A stretch of 64,000 nt of DNA, taken from an uncultured Eubacteriales bacterium (GTDB lineage Bacteria; Bacillota; Clostridia; Christensenellales; Borkfalkiaceae). Positions 44,475 to 53,893 of this stretch are shown here, piece after piece. Position numbers and translations under genes: made by a program. The first letter of the stretch is position 1. Every line of letters starts with the position of its first letter. The notes under the pieces are model-generated. The model was not told the DNA's origin, did not search any database, and saw only the letters and a list, made by a program, of their open reading frames with translations. The DNA is taken from contig CATKEF010000040.1 in NCBI GenBank assembly GCA_949747905.1, positions 1 through 64,000 of the forward strand. The letters are read 5' to 3'.

Positions 44475-47400
44475 ACTGACAAAAGAACAGCGCGCGGCGG
44501 TTGAAAGCCGAGGCAAGGTCATTGTATCGGCTTCGGCGGGAAGCGGAAAGACCTTCGTAATGATACAAAAACTTGTGAACGCGATTGCGGACGGAGCCGA
44601 TTTGGACGATGTTCTCGCGGTGACTTTCACGAAAAAAGCGGCGGCGCAGATGAAGGAAAAACTGCGTTCCGCTCTTGTAAAGAGACTGGAAGGAGCGGAC
44701 GCCGTATTGAGCGCGAGGATAAAAACTCAGCTTGCGAAAGTTCCGTCTGCGAATATCTCGACTATTCACTCTTTCTGCTCCCGACTTTTGAGAACGTATT
44801 TTTATCTTCTGGATATTGACGGCGGATTCGAAATAATTTCGTCCGACGACGCCGTCGCCCGCGACCTCAAATCGAAAGCAATCGACGGGCTTTTCGAAAA
44901 GCTGTATAAAGAGGATTCCGCCGACTTGAAAATTTTGCTCGGTTGCTATATGAAAAAGCGGAGCGATTTTTCGCTTAAAAGACTTCTGGACGGCGCTTAT
45001 TCGGAGGTGCGTTCCACCGCTTATTACGGGGAGATACTTCGAAACTGCGAAAAACTTTATTGTAAAGAAGGCTTTTCGGCTGTCTGCGACGAATATGCAA
45101 AATTTGTCCGCAAGGACTTTGATTCGCTGATATGTGCGGTGCAATCGTTCGAAAACTTATTCGAAACGACCGCGAATACGGAGACTTATAAAAAACTTTT
45201 CGATGAAATGAAGTCTGCGCTTAAAGAGAGGGCGGATGGTGGTATTTTTGTCGGGAAGAAGTCTTTGACGGTCACGAGGAAGCCTTCCGACCCGGAGGAG
45301 GACAGGGAGGCGGGAGAGGCTTTCAAGGCCTTCAAAGATTCCGTGACAAAGAGATATAACGCTTTATGCGGAGACTTCGCCGACGAGGAGACGGAACTTG
45401 CCTCATATCTTAACAGCGGCGAAACCGCGTGCGCGTTTTCACGGGTGCTTCTCGCGTTCGACGAGGCATATAGCGCGGTTAAACGCGAGGAAAACAAGCT
45501 CGATTACAACGATTTGGAACATCTTTCCCTGCGGCTTCTGGCGGGCAAGGCGGAAAATGCCGACATTGCCGCCGTCAGGGAGGAAATAGGAAATAAATAC
45601 AAATACGTTTTCGTCGACGAATACCAAGACGTAAACCCCGTACAGGAAGAAATAATTTCCGCGCTCCGCGGCGAAGTTTTTTTGGTGGGCGACGTAAAAC
45701 AGGCTATTTACGGATTCCGCGGAAGCCGTTCGCTGTTTTTTGCCGAAAAGTATGCGAGCTTTATGGGCGGGGGCGGGACGGCGCTGAGGTTGTCTAACAA
45801 TTTCAGAAGTTCGGACGGCGTTCTCGATTTTGCAAACAGACTTTTTTCCGAAGTGATGCGTAGCGAAGTCTGTGGCTACGATTATTCGGATAATTCCGTT
45901 ATGCTCCGCGGCGGCGGTTATCCTAAGGATTACGGCACGGCGAAGATTTGCGTGTTCGGGAAAGACGAGAAAGAGAAGCGCGAACCGGGCGTTTATTCCG
46001 TCACGGGCGATAGCGGAAAAATGAAGCATACCCGCGAAGGGCTTGCGGCGCTTGCATTGGTGGAAAAAATTCTTTCGGAAAAACATTACGATTTGAATAC
46101 CGGTAAATTTATAGACACGTTGCCGTCGGATATTTGTATTTTAACTCGTAAAAACCGCGGAGGGTCGGCGGAGGGTATTGTCCGCGCACTCAGAGACGGC
46201 GGTTACGCCGTGTCCGGCGCGGGGGAGGGCAATATCTGTGTATTGCCTGAAGTAAAGCAGTTTTTGGATATTCTGTCGTATATAGACAATGAGGAACAGG
46301 ATATTCCCCTCGTTACCGCGCTTTTGTCTCCTTTGGGCGGTATGAGCGAGGACGAGCTCGCGCTTATAAGAATAGCGGCAAAGGAAAACCGTCTTTCCGT
46401 TGAGAACAAAACGGCGGCTTTCCGCGATTGCTGTAAGGCGTATGCGGCTGTCGTACGTGACGGCATTTCCTTAAAACTTGTGCGTTTTTACGAAAAACTC
46501 GGAAAAATACGCGACCTGTCCGAGATATTGAATACGGGGGCGCTCGCGGACGAGCTGCTTGAACGCTACGGATTGGAGGCGGTATACGGAGCGGGGGGCG
46601 GAGAAAAACTCAAAAATGTTTTAAGGCTTGTTTCCGAAGGTTCCGCGTTGCCGCTTGCGGCTTTTCTCGGGAAGGTGAAAGCGGGCGGTTACGACATATC
46701 CGCTCCCGCTTCCGCGCCGTCCGAAAGCATAAAGATAATGACGATGCACGCGGCGAAAGGTCTCGAATTCCCCGTAGTCATTCTTGCCGACATAAACAGA
46801 ACTTTCAAAGGCTCGGAATACTCGGAAATGCCCTTTGACGAGGAATTCGGTTTTACGCCTAAGTGTTTCGATAAAGAGAATATGATTACGCGCGGCACGG
46901 TGCTCAGAAAACTGCGCAAAATGCGCGCCGACTCCGAAGAACTCAAAAACGAACTCAATCTTTTTTATGTGGCGTGCACGCGCGCGATGTGCGATTTGTA
47001 TGTTCTTACCGAGGAAATTCCCGAATTCGATTGTACGGCGGTGAGCGAAGCCAAAAGCTATGCCGATACGTTCGATATGCAAAAATTTGCGCCGGAAGAG
47101 ATATTCCCTGCTGCTGAGTTCGAGGCGGAATGTACTGACGGCGAAAACGAAGGATATTCTGCGGAGCTCGCGGACGAAACCGAAAAGCGGTTCATGCGCC
47201 CGTACGAATATGCCGACAGTATCGATTTACCCGTAAAAAGTTCGGCTTCCGCCATTATTAAAAACCGGGGCGAGGAGACGTATTTTGCGGAACATCGGTT
47301 ATTTGAAGGAGAGGGCGAAACGGGAACGGAACGCGGAACGGCTTATCATAGATTTCTGGAGCTTTGCGATTTTGCATTGAGAGAACGCGAAGAGATAGAG

Positions 47401-47820
47401 CGCGAGCTCGATAAATTTCTGCAAAACGGAAGTATTACCGAGGAACAGTTTAAACTTCTGGATGCGGCTGAATTGGAACAGATTTTGTCTATGTCTGTTT
47501 TCGACGGTTTGTCAAAGTCTAAACTTTACAGGGAACGCGAATTTTTATGCCGACTGCCCGCAAACGAAATTTTCGACGGGATATCTTCGACGGTCCCCGT
47601 ACTCATTCAGGGCGCAATTGACCTTTTTGCCGAGGGTGATTTCGGGGTGAAAATCATAGATTATAAATATTCAGCCAAATCGGATGAGGAGCTCGTTTTA
47701 AAATATTCTCGTCAGTTGGAACTTTACAGAAAAGCTGCGGTTAAAATTACAGGCATAGAGTCGGAAAATATCGGCGCGGTCATTGTCAATATTTACAGAA
47801 AGAATCTTATTGTTTTATAG
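44467..47820 (+). CDS. addA: AddA: UvrD-like helicase with C-terminal nuclease domain
   Basis: Walker A 'SASAGSGKTF', 'VDEYQDVNPVQ', 'TMHAAKGLEFPVV', C-terminal 'VKIIDYKYS'. Confidence 0.92.
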   Translation: MAELTKEQRAAVESRGKVIVSASAGSGKTFVMIQKLVNAIADGADLDDVLAVTFTKKAAAQMKEKLRSALVKRLEGADAVLSARIKTQLAKVPSANISTIHSFCSRLLRTYFYLLDIDGGFEIISSDDAVARDLKSKAIDGLFEKLYKEDSADLKILLGCYMKKRSDFSLKRLLDGAYSEVRSTAYYGEILRNCEKLYCKEGFSAVCDEYAKFVRKDFDSLICAVQSFENLFETTANTETYKKLFDEMKSALKERADGGIFVGKKSLTVTRKPSDPEEDREAGEAFKAFKDSVTKRYNALCGDFADEETELASYLNSGETACAFSRVLLAFDEAYSAVKREENKLDYNDLEHLSLRLLAGKAENADIAAVREEIGNKYKYVFVDEYQDVNPVQEEIISALRGEVFLVGDVKQAIYGFRGSRSLFFAEKYASFMGGGGTALRLSNNFRSSDGVLDFANRLFSEVMRSEVCGYDYSDNSVMLRGGGYPKDYGTAKICVFGKDEKEKREPGVYSVTGDSGKMKHTREGLAALALVEKILSEKHYDLNTGKFIDTLPSDICILTRKNRGGSAEGIVRALRDGGYAVSGAGEGNICVLPEVKQFLDILSYIDNEEQDIPLVTALLSPLGGMSEDELALIRIAAKENRLSVENKTAAFRDCCKAYAAVVRDGISLKLVRFYEKLGKIRDLSEILNTGALADELLERYGLEAVYGAGGGEKLKNVLRLVSEGSALPLAAFLGKVKAGGYDISAPASAPSESIKIMTMHAAKGLEFPVVILADINRTFKGSEYSEMPFDEEFGFTPKCFDKENMITRGTVLRKLRKMRADSEELKNELNLFYVACTRAMCDLYVLTEEIPEFDCTAVSEAKSYADTFDMQKFAPEEIFPAAEFEAECTDGENEGYSAELADETEKRFMRPYEYADSIDLPVKSSASAIIKNRGEETYFAEHRLFEGEGETGTERGTAYHRFLELCDFALREREEIERELDKFLQNGSITEEQFKLLDAAELEQILSMSVFDGLSKSKLYREREFLCRLPANEIFDGISSTVPVLIQGAIDLFAEGDFGVKIIDYKYSAKSDEELVLKYSRQLELYRKAAVKITGIESENIGAVIVNIYRKNLIVL

Positions 47821-47888
47821 ACATAAAAAGTCAAAATTCGACAATATAGTCGTACGTTTGCGGCGGCAAGGCGGCTATAATCAATTCG

Positions 47889-48497
47889 ATGTTTACTTCT
47901 TTGACCGAAAAACTTTATAATTTCGTTGCGGGAATACCGTTTGACGCGCTTGTCTGGACGGTATGGGGCTCTTATCTTGCGATATTCGTTTTTTGCGCAA
48001 TATCCTGCGCGTTGTCCGTAAAAGTCAGGCGCTCATCCAAAAAACCGTTTATGAGCCTTACAAACGCTTATGCGGCTTTGACTCTGGCGCTGTTTTTAAT
48101 GCAGTGCGAACTTGCGCAGTCCGTTCTTGTGGCGGCGCTTTTCTGGGTCGTCGGATATTTTCTCTACGGTCTGTTATGCGCCGTGACGCCCAAAGGCGAG
48201 ATTGTTCCTCAGCAGCCTAAACAGGTTGTGCTTTCGGCTATGCCGCAGACTCCGCCGAAAAGCGTGAGAGCGGAAGTGCCCGCGGCTAAAAATACCGTAA
48301 GATTGGAGCACGCGGTTTCAGTCACGGATAAACTGCTCGGAAAAAATTTGGGTAAAACCGACAGGCAGGAGCTCGAAAAACTGAAAAATACGCTTGCCGT
48401 GTTGCAGTTAAAAGGTTCGCTGTCGCCAGCCGAGGCGGATATCCTCAACGAGAATTTCAATATGCTTTTGAAACTTATGGCTAAATACAATATATAA
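47889..48497 (+). CDS. Small uncharacterised membrane protein (TM segments plus cytosolic helical tail)
   Basis: N-terminal hydrophobic segments, C-terminal ~80 aa charged; followed by terminator. Confidence 0.65.
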   Translation: MFTSLTEKLYNFVAGIPFDALVWTVWGSYLAIFVFCAISCALSVKVRRSSKKPFMSLTNAYAALTLALFLMQCELAQSVLVAALFWVVGYFLYGLLCAVTPKGEIVPQQPKQVVLSAMPQTPPKSVRAEVPAAKNTVRLEHAVSVTDKLLGKNLGKTDRQELEKLKNTLAVLQLKGSLSPAEADILNENFNMLLKLMAKYNI

Positions 48498-48501
48498 TTC
48501 C

Positions 48502-48531
48502 AAAGCCCGCAGCATAAAGCTGCGGGCTTTT
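48502..48531 (+). terminator. Rho-independent terminator
   Basis: AAAGCCCGCAGCataaaGCTGCGGGCTTTT. Confidence 0.85.
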
Positions 48532-48665
48532 GTGTTATAAAGTGATTTTTCTTTTTTGCGTCTGTTGAAACCGCGCTTTTGTTTTTTGAGTAAGTCGCTT
48601 TTGTCATGTTGACCGATACTCCAATGTCATGTTAAGCGTAAGCGAAACATCCGTTTTTGCGGTTT

Positions 48666-49154
48666 TTATTTTTTACAATCGCAGTTGTTCAGGCTGAGTT
48701 TTTCGTATACGAAGCAGTCGAGTTCGGAATTATAACCGTCGGTCTTTGTGTAACCGCAGGCGGTGAAAAACTCCTCGGCTCTTTCGTCGGGCAAACAATA
48801 GCTTTTCTCCGTTCCTTTTTCTTTAAGTTTCATTTCTGCGGTGTAGAGCAGAAATTTTCCCAATCCGCGGCGGCGGAGGGAGGGGGTAACGTAAATTTCG
48901 CGGATGTTGCCCCAACCTTCTTTGAAATTCCAGTCGTTATTTATATCGTCCGTTTGATAAATGACGAATCCCGCAAACGTCTCGTCGTGTTTCAGCATGT
49001 CTATGCTCAAAAGTCCGGTTAAAAGGTCGGGAAGAATATATTCTTCTACGAGATGAGGTACGTTTTCGTCACACCCGAGCTCATTGTAATAGTCGGCGAA
49101 CAATTCGATGAATTTATCGAGTGTTCCGTCGCAAAGCGGTGAAACAGTCAGCAT
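48666..49154 (-). CDS. GNAT-family N-acetyltransferase
   Basis: 'IREIYVTPSLRRRGLGKFLLYTAEMKLKEKG'. Confidence 0.85.
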   Translation of the reverse strand: MLTVSPLCDGTLDKFIELFADYYNELGCDENVPHLVEEYILPDLLTGLLSIDMLKHDETFAGFVIYQTDDINNDWNFKEGWGNIREIYVTPSLRRRGLGKFLLYTAEMKLKEKGTEKSYCLPDERAEEFFTACGYTKTDGYNSELDCFVYEKLSLNNCDCKK

Positions 49155-49175
49155 ATTTTCTCCTTTAAAAACATA

Positions 49176-49198
49176 AAAGCGAGAGGAACTCTCGCTTT
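49176..49198 (-). terminator. Terminator downstream of rpmA
   Basis: AAAGCGAGAGgaaCTCTCGCTTT with flanking A/T runs. Confidence 0.7.
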
Positions 49199-49204
49199 TT
49201 TTAC

Positions 49205-49489
49205 TTATTTCGCTTCGGCAACGGGATAAACGGAAACCTGTTTTCCGTCTCTGCCCACTCTTTCGAATCTGACGGTGCCGTCCGAAAGCGCGAACAGCGT
49301 ATCGTCTTTACCCATACCGACGTTGTTGCCCGCTTTGAACTTGGAACCGCGCTGTCTTACCAGAATATTTCCCGCAAGCACGAATTGTCCGTCGGAGCGC
49401 TTCACTCCGAGTCTTTTCGCTTCGCTGTCTCTGCCGTTGTGCGAGGAGCCGGTACCTTTTTTATGGGCGAATAAACTTATAAAAAACAT
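49205..49489 (-). CDS. rpmA: 50S ribosomal protein L27 with N-terminal cleavable-type extension
   Basis: '[48 protein letters not shown]'. Confidence 0.96.
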   Translation of the reverse strand: MFFISLFAHKKGTGSSHNGRDSEAKRLGVKRSDGQFVLAGNILVRQRGSKFKAGNNVGMGKDDTLFALSDGTVRFERVGRDGKQVSVYPVAEAK

Positions 49490-49509
49490 TTTCTTTATTC
49501 CTCCTTGAA

Positions 49510-49911
49510 TTATTCGGCAACTTCTGCCGCAACTTCCTGCTTCTCGGCAGCTTTTTTTGTTGCGGGTTTCTTTGCCGCGGTCTTTTTGGCGGCGGGTTTT
49601 TTCTCTTCCGCACCTATGCCTGTAACCTTAATCTGGGTATAAGGTTGTCTGTGACCCTGTTTCTTTCTCTCGTTCTTTTTGGCTTTGTACTTGAAAACGA
49701 TAATTTTCTTGTCTTTGCCGTGGGAAACGACTTCCGCCTGAACCTTTACGTTTTCAACCTCGGCTCCGAGCTGAATTCCCTTCTCGTCCGCCGTCATGAT
49801 AACGCCGAACTCCACCTTTGAACCGACCTCCGCGCCGAGTTTCTCGACTTTTACAAGGTCGCCGACGCAAGCCTTATACTGCTTGCCGCCGTTTTCGAAA
49901 ATTGCATACAT
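49510..49911 (-). CDS. rplU: 50S ribosomal protein L21 with Lys/Ala-rich C-terminal tail
   Basis: '[25 protein letters not shown]...[22 protein letters not shown]' then '[23 protein letters not shown]'. Confidence 0.95.
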   Translation of the reverse strand: MYAIFENGGKQYKACVGDLVKVEKLGAEVGSKVEFGVIMTADEKGIQLGAEVENVKVQAEVVSHGKDKKIIVFKYKAKKNERKKQGHRQPYTQIKVTGIGAEEKKPAAKKTAAKKPATKKAAEKQEVAAEVAE

Positions 49912-49916
49912 AAATT

Positions 49917-50025
49917 TTACCTCCTCTAACCAGTCTCGCCGGACGATTTTGATTTTCGGGCGGTGCGTTTCCGCACGCTTAAAAAGCCCGCTCCGAGCGG
50001 CTCGGTATTTAATTTAACACAATAC
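49917..50025 (-). promoter_or_regulatory. Possible L21 leader RNA
   Basis: Minus-strand leader with hairpins (GTGCGgaaaCGCAC; GAGCCGCTCGGAGCGGGC) and CGGCGAGACTGGTTAGAGGAGG before rplU; not covariance-tested. Confidence 0.35.
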
Positions 50026-50104
50026 TGTGGTTTAGTCAAGCAATTTTCGGAGCGTTACGCATATTTTAAAGATATTTAAAGAAAATAAGGTTAAGGAGAT
50101 TTTT

Positions 50105-50545
50105 ATGGAAGAATTTAAAAAAGACAGTGAAATACTTGCCGAAATTTATCGCAACGCACAACTTGCGCTCACTTCGATTTCCGATATTTTGCCCGAAATC
50201 GACGACGAGAGCATAAAGGAAGAAATTCTGCGCGAACACGAGGAGTACGAAAAAATTTGTTCGCAGGCGGCGTCTCTCGCTCACAAATACAACCTCGAAC
50301 TCAAAGAACCCAGTCCCGTTAAAAAGGCGATGATGTGGAGCGCGATAAAGATGAACACCGCGAGCGACAATTCCGCGCAGAATATCGCGCAGATGATGAT
50401 TAAAGGAACGGTCAACGGTATAACTTCGCTTAAAACTTCGCTGTCCGACGGCGAAAAAGTAATGGACGAAGAAGTTAAAAAACTTCTTACCGAGCTTATA
50501 AGTCTCGAAGAAAATTTCGAGGAGAAATTGAAAACTTATCTGTAA
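50105..50545 (+). CDS. Uncharacterised all-helical protein
   Basis: RBS aaggag; 146 aa with heptad-like charged helices. Confidence 0.7.
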   Translation: MEEFKKDSEILAEIYRNAQLALTSISDILPEIDDESIKEEILREHEEYEKICSQAASLAHKYNLELKEPSPVKKAMMWSAIKMNTASDNSAQNIAQMMIKGTVNGITSLKTSLSDGEKVMDEEVKKLLTELISLEENFEEKLKTYL

Positions 50546-50584
50546 GCCGTATTTTGCTTTGCGATTTAAAAATAAATAACATAA

Positions 50585-50616
50585 GCGCCCGCGCAATTTC
50601 GCGCGGGCGCTTTATA
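50585..50616. terminator. Bidirectional terminator between convergent genes
   Basis: AGCGCCCGCGCaatttcGCGCGGGCGCT. Confidence 0.75.
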
Positions 50617-50628
50617 TAATATTTCGAA

Positions 50629-51069
50629 TCAGTTGAGGGTATCGTTGGAATTGACGGCAAAAGCGAAAGTGTCTTTGTCTTCGGGGAATATGGGCCCGCT
50701 TATTACGGGCAGATTGAGGGGCGCAATGTATGCGCTCGCCGTGAGATTGGTAACGCATGCGCGGAGGTAGGGGTAAAGAAGTTTCGTCGCTTCGATGACG
50801 AATTTTCTCTCTTCGTTTTCGTTTCTTACGTCGGAAACTTCGAATACGCCGACGAGGGTTACGTTAATGTCGAACGGCTTGGGCTCTTTTTCCGTGCTTT
50901 CTATTTTTACGGACAGTGCCACGAAATTGAGTTTTTCGTTTGCATTGACCTTGCGCACCTGTCTCGAAAACTGAGGTTTTATGTCGAGTTTATCTTCCGG
51001 GTTGAGTTTTACTCTGTTTAATTTAAAAGAAATCTCCTCGCCCGTTATTCCTTTAAAATCGAATTTCAT
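50629..51069 (-). CDS. SecB-like protein-export chaperone
   Basis: 'GVFEV...EATKLLYPYLRACVTNLTASAYIAPLNLPVISGPIF' matches the SecB core pattern ([31 protein letters not shown]) by eye. Confidence 0.7.
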   Translation of the reverse strand: MKFDFKGITGEEISFKLNRVKLNPEDKLDIKPQFSRQVRKVNANEKLNFVALSVKIESTEKEPKPFDINVTLVGVFEVSDVRNENEERKFVIEATKLLYPYLRACVTNLTASAYIAPLNLPVISGPIFPEDKDTFAFAVNSNDTLN

Positions 51070-51244
51070 AATCCGAACTCCTTTTTGATTTTTATAAATT
51101 ATAGCCTATTTTTGTACAAATGTCAACAAACCGTGTAATTTTCCCGCATTTTTTATTGATAAATCTACGATGATATATTATAATTTCGGTGTTGCCCGCA
51201 GGTTTTTCGGACAGGGCGACGAAAATTCGGTTTTATGGTGCGAT

Positions 51245-52747
51245 ATGTCTAAAAAAACGCTGTATTTCGACGGTTATTGCGGTTATTACGTTTCCGCGAT
51301 TTTAGAGGACGGAAAACTCAGCGAGTTCTCTTTCGAGAAGATTTCCGGCTCCGATATTACGGGTAACGTGTATAAGGGAAAAGTCGAAAGCGTGCTTCCG
51401 GGCATGAGGGCGGCGTTCGTAAACTGCGGACTTGATAAAAACTGTTATCTGTCCACCGAGGGGGTTATTCCCGAAGGTGTGCGTTGCACGGGAGAAGGAG
51501 ACTCCGTTGCGTCGGTGCCCGAGCTTAAAGAGGGGGACGAGATACTCGTTCAGGTCGTGAAACCTCCCGTCGGGACAAAGGGTGCAAAAGTAGTCATGCA
51601 TCCGTCGTTTGTCGGTAAATGCCTCATATATATGCCCGAAACTCCGTTTATCGGAGTGTCGGGTAAAATTTCTGACGCGGAACTGAGGCGAAATCTCGCA
51701 TATTCCGCAAAGCGCCTTGTCGGGGAAAACGAGGGTATCGTGCTGCGTTCTGCGGCGCCTTACGTCAATCGCGGGCAGCTCGAAAGAGAATGCGCGTATC
51801 TCAAAAATCTTTACCGTGAAATCAAAAAAGCGTTCGTAACTGCGAAAACGGGCGAGTTGCTTTATACCGATTTCGCTCTTCCCATAAGAGTGCTGCGCGA
51901 TATCCTTTCAAAGGATATAAACGGCGTCGTCGTCGGTTCGTCGCGGCTCAAAGAACAAATCGAAGATATGATAAAAAAGCTGTATCCTCCGCAGAGTCGC
52001 CGCGCCGTCGCGTTGTACGATAAGGGCGGGGATATGTTCAAAGAATTGGGGATTTCGGCGCAGATTGCCGACCTTGCATCTCCGCGCGTAATGCTTGACA
52101 ACGGCGCCGAAATAGTAATCGAAAAGACCGAAGCAATGACGGTAGTGGACGTCAATACGGGGAAATTTACGGGCGACGACAGCCTTGAACAGACGGTTTA
52201 TTATACGAATATTCTGGCGGCGCGGGAAATAGCGAGACAGGTGCGTTTGAGAAACATAGGCGGATTGGTTGTCGTCGATTTTATAGATATGAAAAACGCC
52301 GCGCATAGGACGGCGCTTGAAGAAGAACTCAAACGCGCGCTTGCGGACGACAAGGCGAAATGCGCGGTTTCGGGTATATCCCGTTTCGGGCTGATAGAGT
52401 TTACGAGAAAGCGCAGCGGAACGGACCCTCTCGCAAAACTTGTAAAGCCGTGCAGGCATTGCGGAGGAAAAGGTCGTGCATTTACGCGGGAATATCTTCT
52501 TTTCGGGTTCAGAGCGCGGATACTTGCGGCGCTTTTAGACGGAATTCGTACCGTTCGTGCGGATATTAATTCGGGTGTGCTTGAAAAATTGTCGGGCTGG
52601 CGCGAGTTTTGCGAAGATTTGAAAGCGCGCGCCTACGGTGCGGAAATTTTCTTCGTGCCTCATAAGGCTTACAGGGAAGAGCAGTTTTCCGTAAGCGGGG
52701 ATTGTTCCCGTCTTCCCGAAAATGCGGTTAATCTTAATTCGATTTAA
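51245..52747 (+). CDS. rng: RNase E/G-family ribonuclease
   Basis: S1-like 'GNVYKGKVESVLPGMRAAFVNCGLDKNCYL', 'TVVDVNTGKFTG', 'GGLVVVDFIDM', zinc link 'CRHCGGKG'. Start trimmed to MSKKTLYF. Confidence 0.9.
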   Translation: MSKKTLYFDGYCGYYVSAILEDGKLSEFSFEKISGSDITGNVYKGKVESVLPGMRAAFVNCGLDKNCYLSTEGVIPEGVRCTGEGDSVASVPELKEGDEILVQVVKPPVGTKGAKVVMHPSFVGKCLIYMPETPFIGVSGKISDAELRRNLAYSAKRLVGENEGIVLRSAAPYVNRGQLERECAYLKNLYREIKKAFVTAKTGELLYTDFALPIRVLRDILSKDINGVVVGSSRLKEQIEDMIKKLYPPQSRRAVALYDKGGDMFKELGISAQIADLASPRVMLDNGAEIVIEKTEAMTVVDVNTGKFTGDDSLEQTVYYTNILAAREIARQVRLRNIGGLVVVDFIDMKNAAHRTALEEELKRALADDKAKCAVSGISRFGLIEFTRKRSGTDPLAKLVKPCRHCGGKGRAFTREYLLFGFRARILAALLDGIRTVRADINSGVLEKLSGWREFCEDLKARAYGAEIFFVPHKAYREEQFSVSGDCSRLPENAVNLNSI

Positions 52748-52799
52748 AAAAGCGGAGATATTATTCCGAAGACTTGTGCTATCGGTCCGTAGTAATTTT

Positions 52800-52975
52800 C
52801 GTCATCCCGAACGCGACCTAATTCCGAATGCATTGTGTCATTCCGAACATCACCTATTGTCATCCGGAGAACCGTCTATTGTCATCCCGAGCAATAGCGA
52901 GGGACCCTTCGCTTGCGCTCAGGGTGACAAGATAAGGCAGGCAACTCGGAGTAACATGGAAAGCGGCAGGAAACT
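52800..52975. repeat. Dispersed intergenic repeat cluster (same family)
   Basis: 'gtcatcccgagcaatagcgagggacccttcgcttgcgctcagggtgaca'. Confidence 0.8.
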
Positions 52976-53122
52976 CGGGGTGCCAATGAAGGCTATAAAA
53001 AGACGGAAACCCGGGAAGTGTTCGTGAGACAAAAAATGTGGGGATACAGCACTTTGTCTTTCCTGACTTTTATTTTGAACGAAATCATTATATGAAAATT
53101 GCATCCGATGTGAAATTTATAT

Positions 53123-53156
53123 AAAAACCTCCGCCCGCGACCGCGGGCGGAGGGTT
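53123..53156. terminator. Terminator
   Basis: AAAACCTCCGCCCGCgacCGCGGGCGGAGGGTTTT. Confidence 0.8.
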
Positions 53157-53666
53157 TTATATTGTTTTTAAATTTGTCTGTACGTATTCTCCCGCGAGCT
53201 CGGCTTCGGTTAGAACTTCGCGCGTGACGGCGGTGCCTTTGCCGAAAAGAACTTTTCCGTCTTTTACAACGTCGTATTTGAGTTTTTTTACCTTTTTCAC
53301 TATTATCACGTCGCCGTAAGTCAGTGTTTCCGCGGAATAGGTTTTGGCTCCTATCTTCGCTTTTAAAAGTTTGTCGCCTTTGAAAGTTATTTCCTCCACG
53401 TTTCCGAGGTATCGTCCGCTTTCGTCGAAGCCCGCGCAGCCCAACCGCACGGAATAAGAGTTCTTGATTGCGTCGTCTCTGTCTTCGTAAACTATTTTAT
53501 CCCCTATTTTAATTATGTTTTTAACGTCAACGGCAAATTCTTTTTCGTTTTCGTCCGCGCAGATTAAGCATTTCAGTTTGTCTGCGGCGGCGCGCACCGA
53601 TATCACGTAGCCTTTTTTGCCCGCAGTGCTTTCTATCGGTTTTCCGTAAAAAATAGAAACGTTCAT
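53157..53666 (-). CDS. PRC-barrel-like domain protein
   Basis: 'GKPIESTAGKKGYVISV...LGCAGFDESGRYLGNVEEITFKGDKLLKAKI' pattern. Confidence 0.6.
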   Translation of the reverse strand: MNVSIFYGKPIESTAGKKGYVISVRAAADKLKCLICADENEKEFAVDVKNIIKIGDKIVYEDRDDAIKNSYSVRLGCAGFDESGRYLGNVEEITFKGDKLLKAKIGAKTYSAETLTYGDVIIVKKVKKLKYDVVKDGKVLFGKGTAVTREVLTEAELAGEYVQTNLKTI

Positions 53667-53800
53667 AACGCCCTCCTTGGCTGAGTCCTACGGTTTTATA
53701 TTATTTTCTTTGCGACAGAGGTAACACATATAAAAAAACGTTTTTTTGTCGAAACCGAACAATGAGTGCTATTTTGGAAAAAATTACCTATTGGTTTTTA

Positions 53801-53856
53801 AAAACTTTACATATGACTTGACAGGTGTAAAGTTTTGGTGTAAACTTGCGTATAAT
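53801..53856 (+). promoter_or_regulatory. nadB promoter region with palindrome, candidate NiaR operator
   Basis: AAAACTTTACA-14 nt-TGTAAAGTTTT perfect inverted repeat around TTGACA; second GGTGTAAA copy; TATAAT at 53851. Confidence 0.55.
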
Positions 53857-53893
53857 AAATTCGGTTGACCGAACGTCAAAGGCGTAAGACAGA

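Noticed and set aside
50629-51069. Toxin-antitoxin-chaperone (TAC) module around the SecB-like gene
   Set aside because: Neighbours do not look like toxin or antitoxin genes.
52722-53027. 101-aa ORF after rng
   Set aside because: Translation of the dispersed repeat ('NFRHPERDLIPNALCHSEHHLLSS...'); not a conserved protein.
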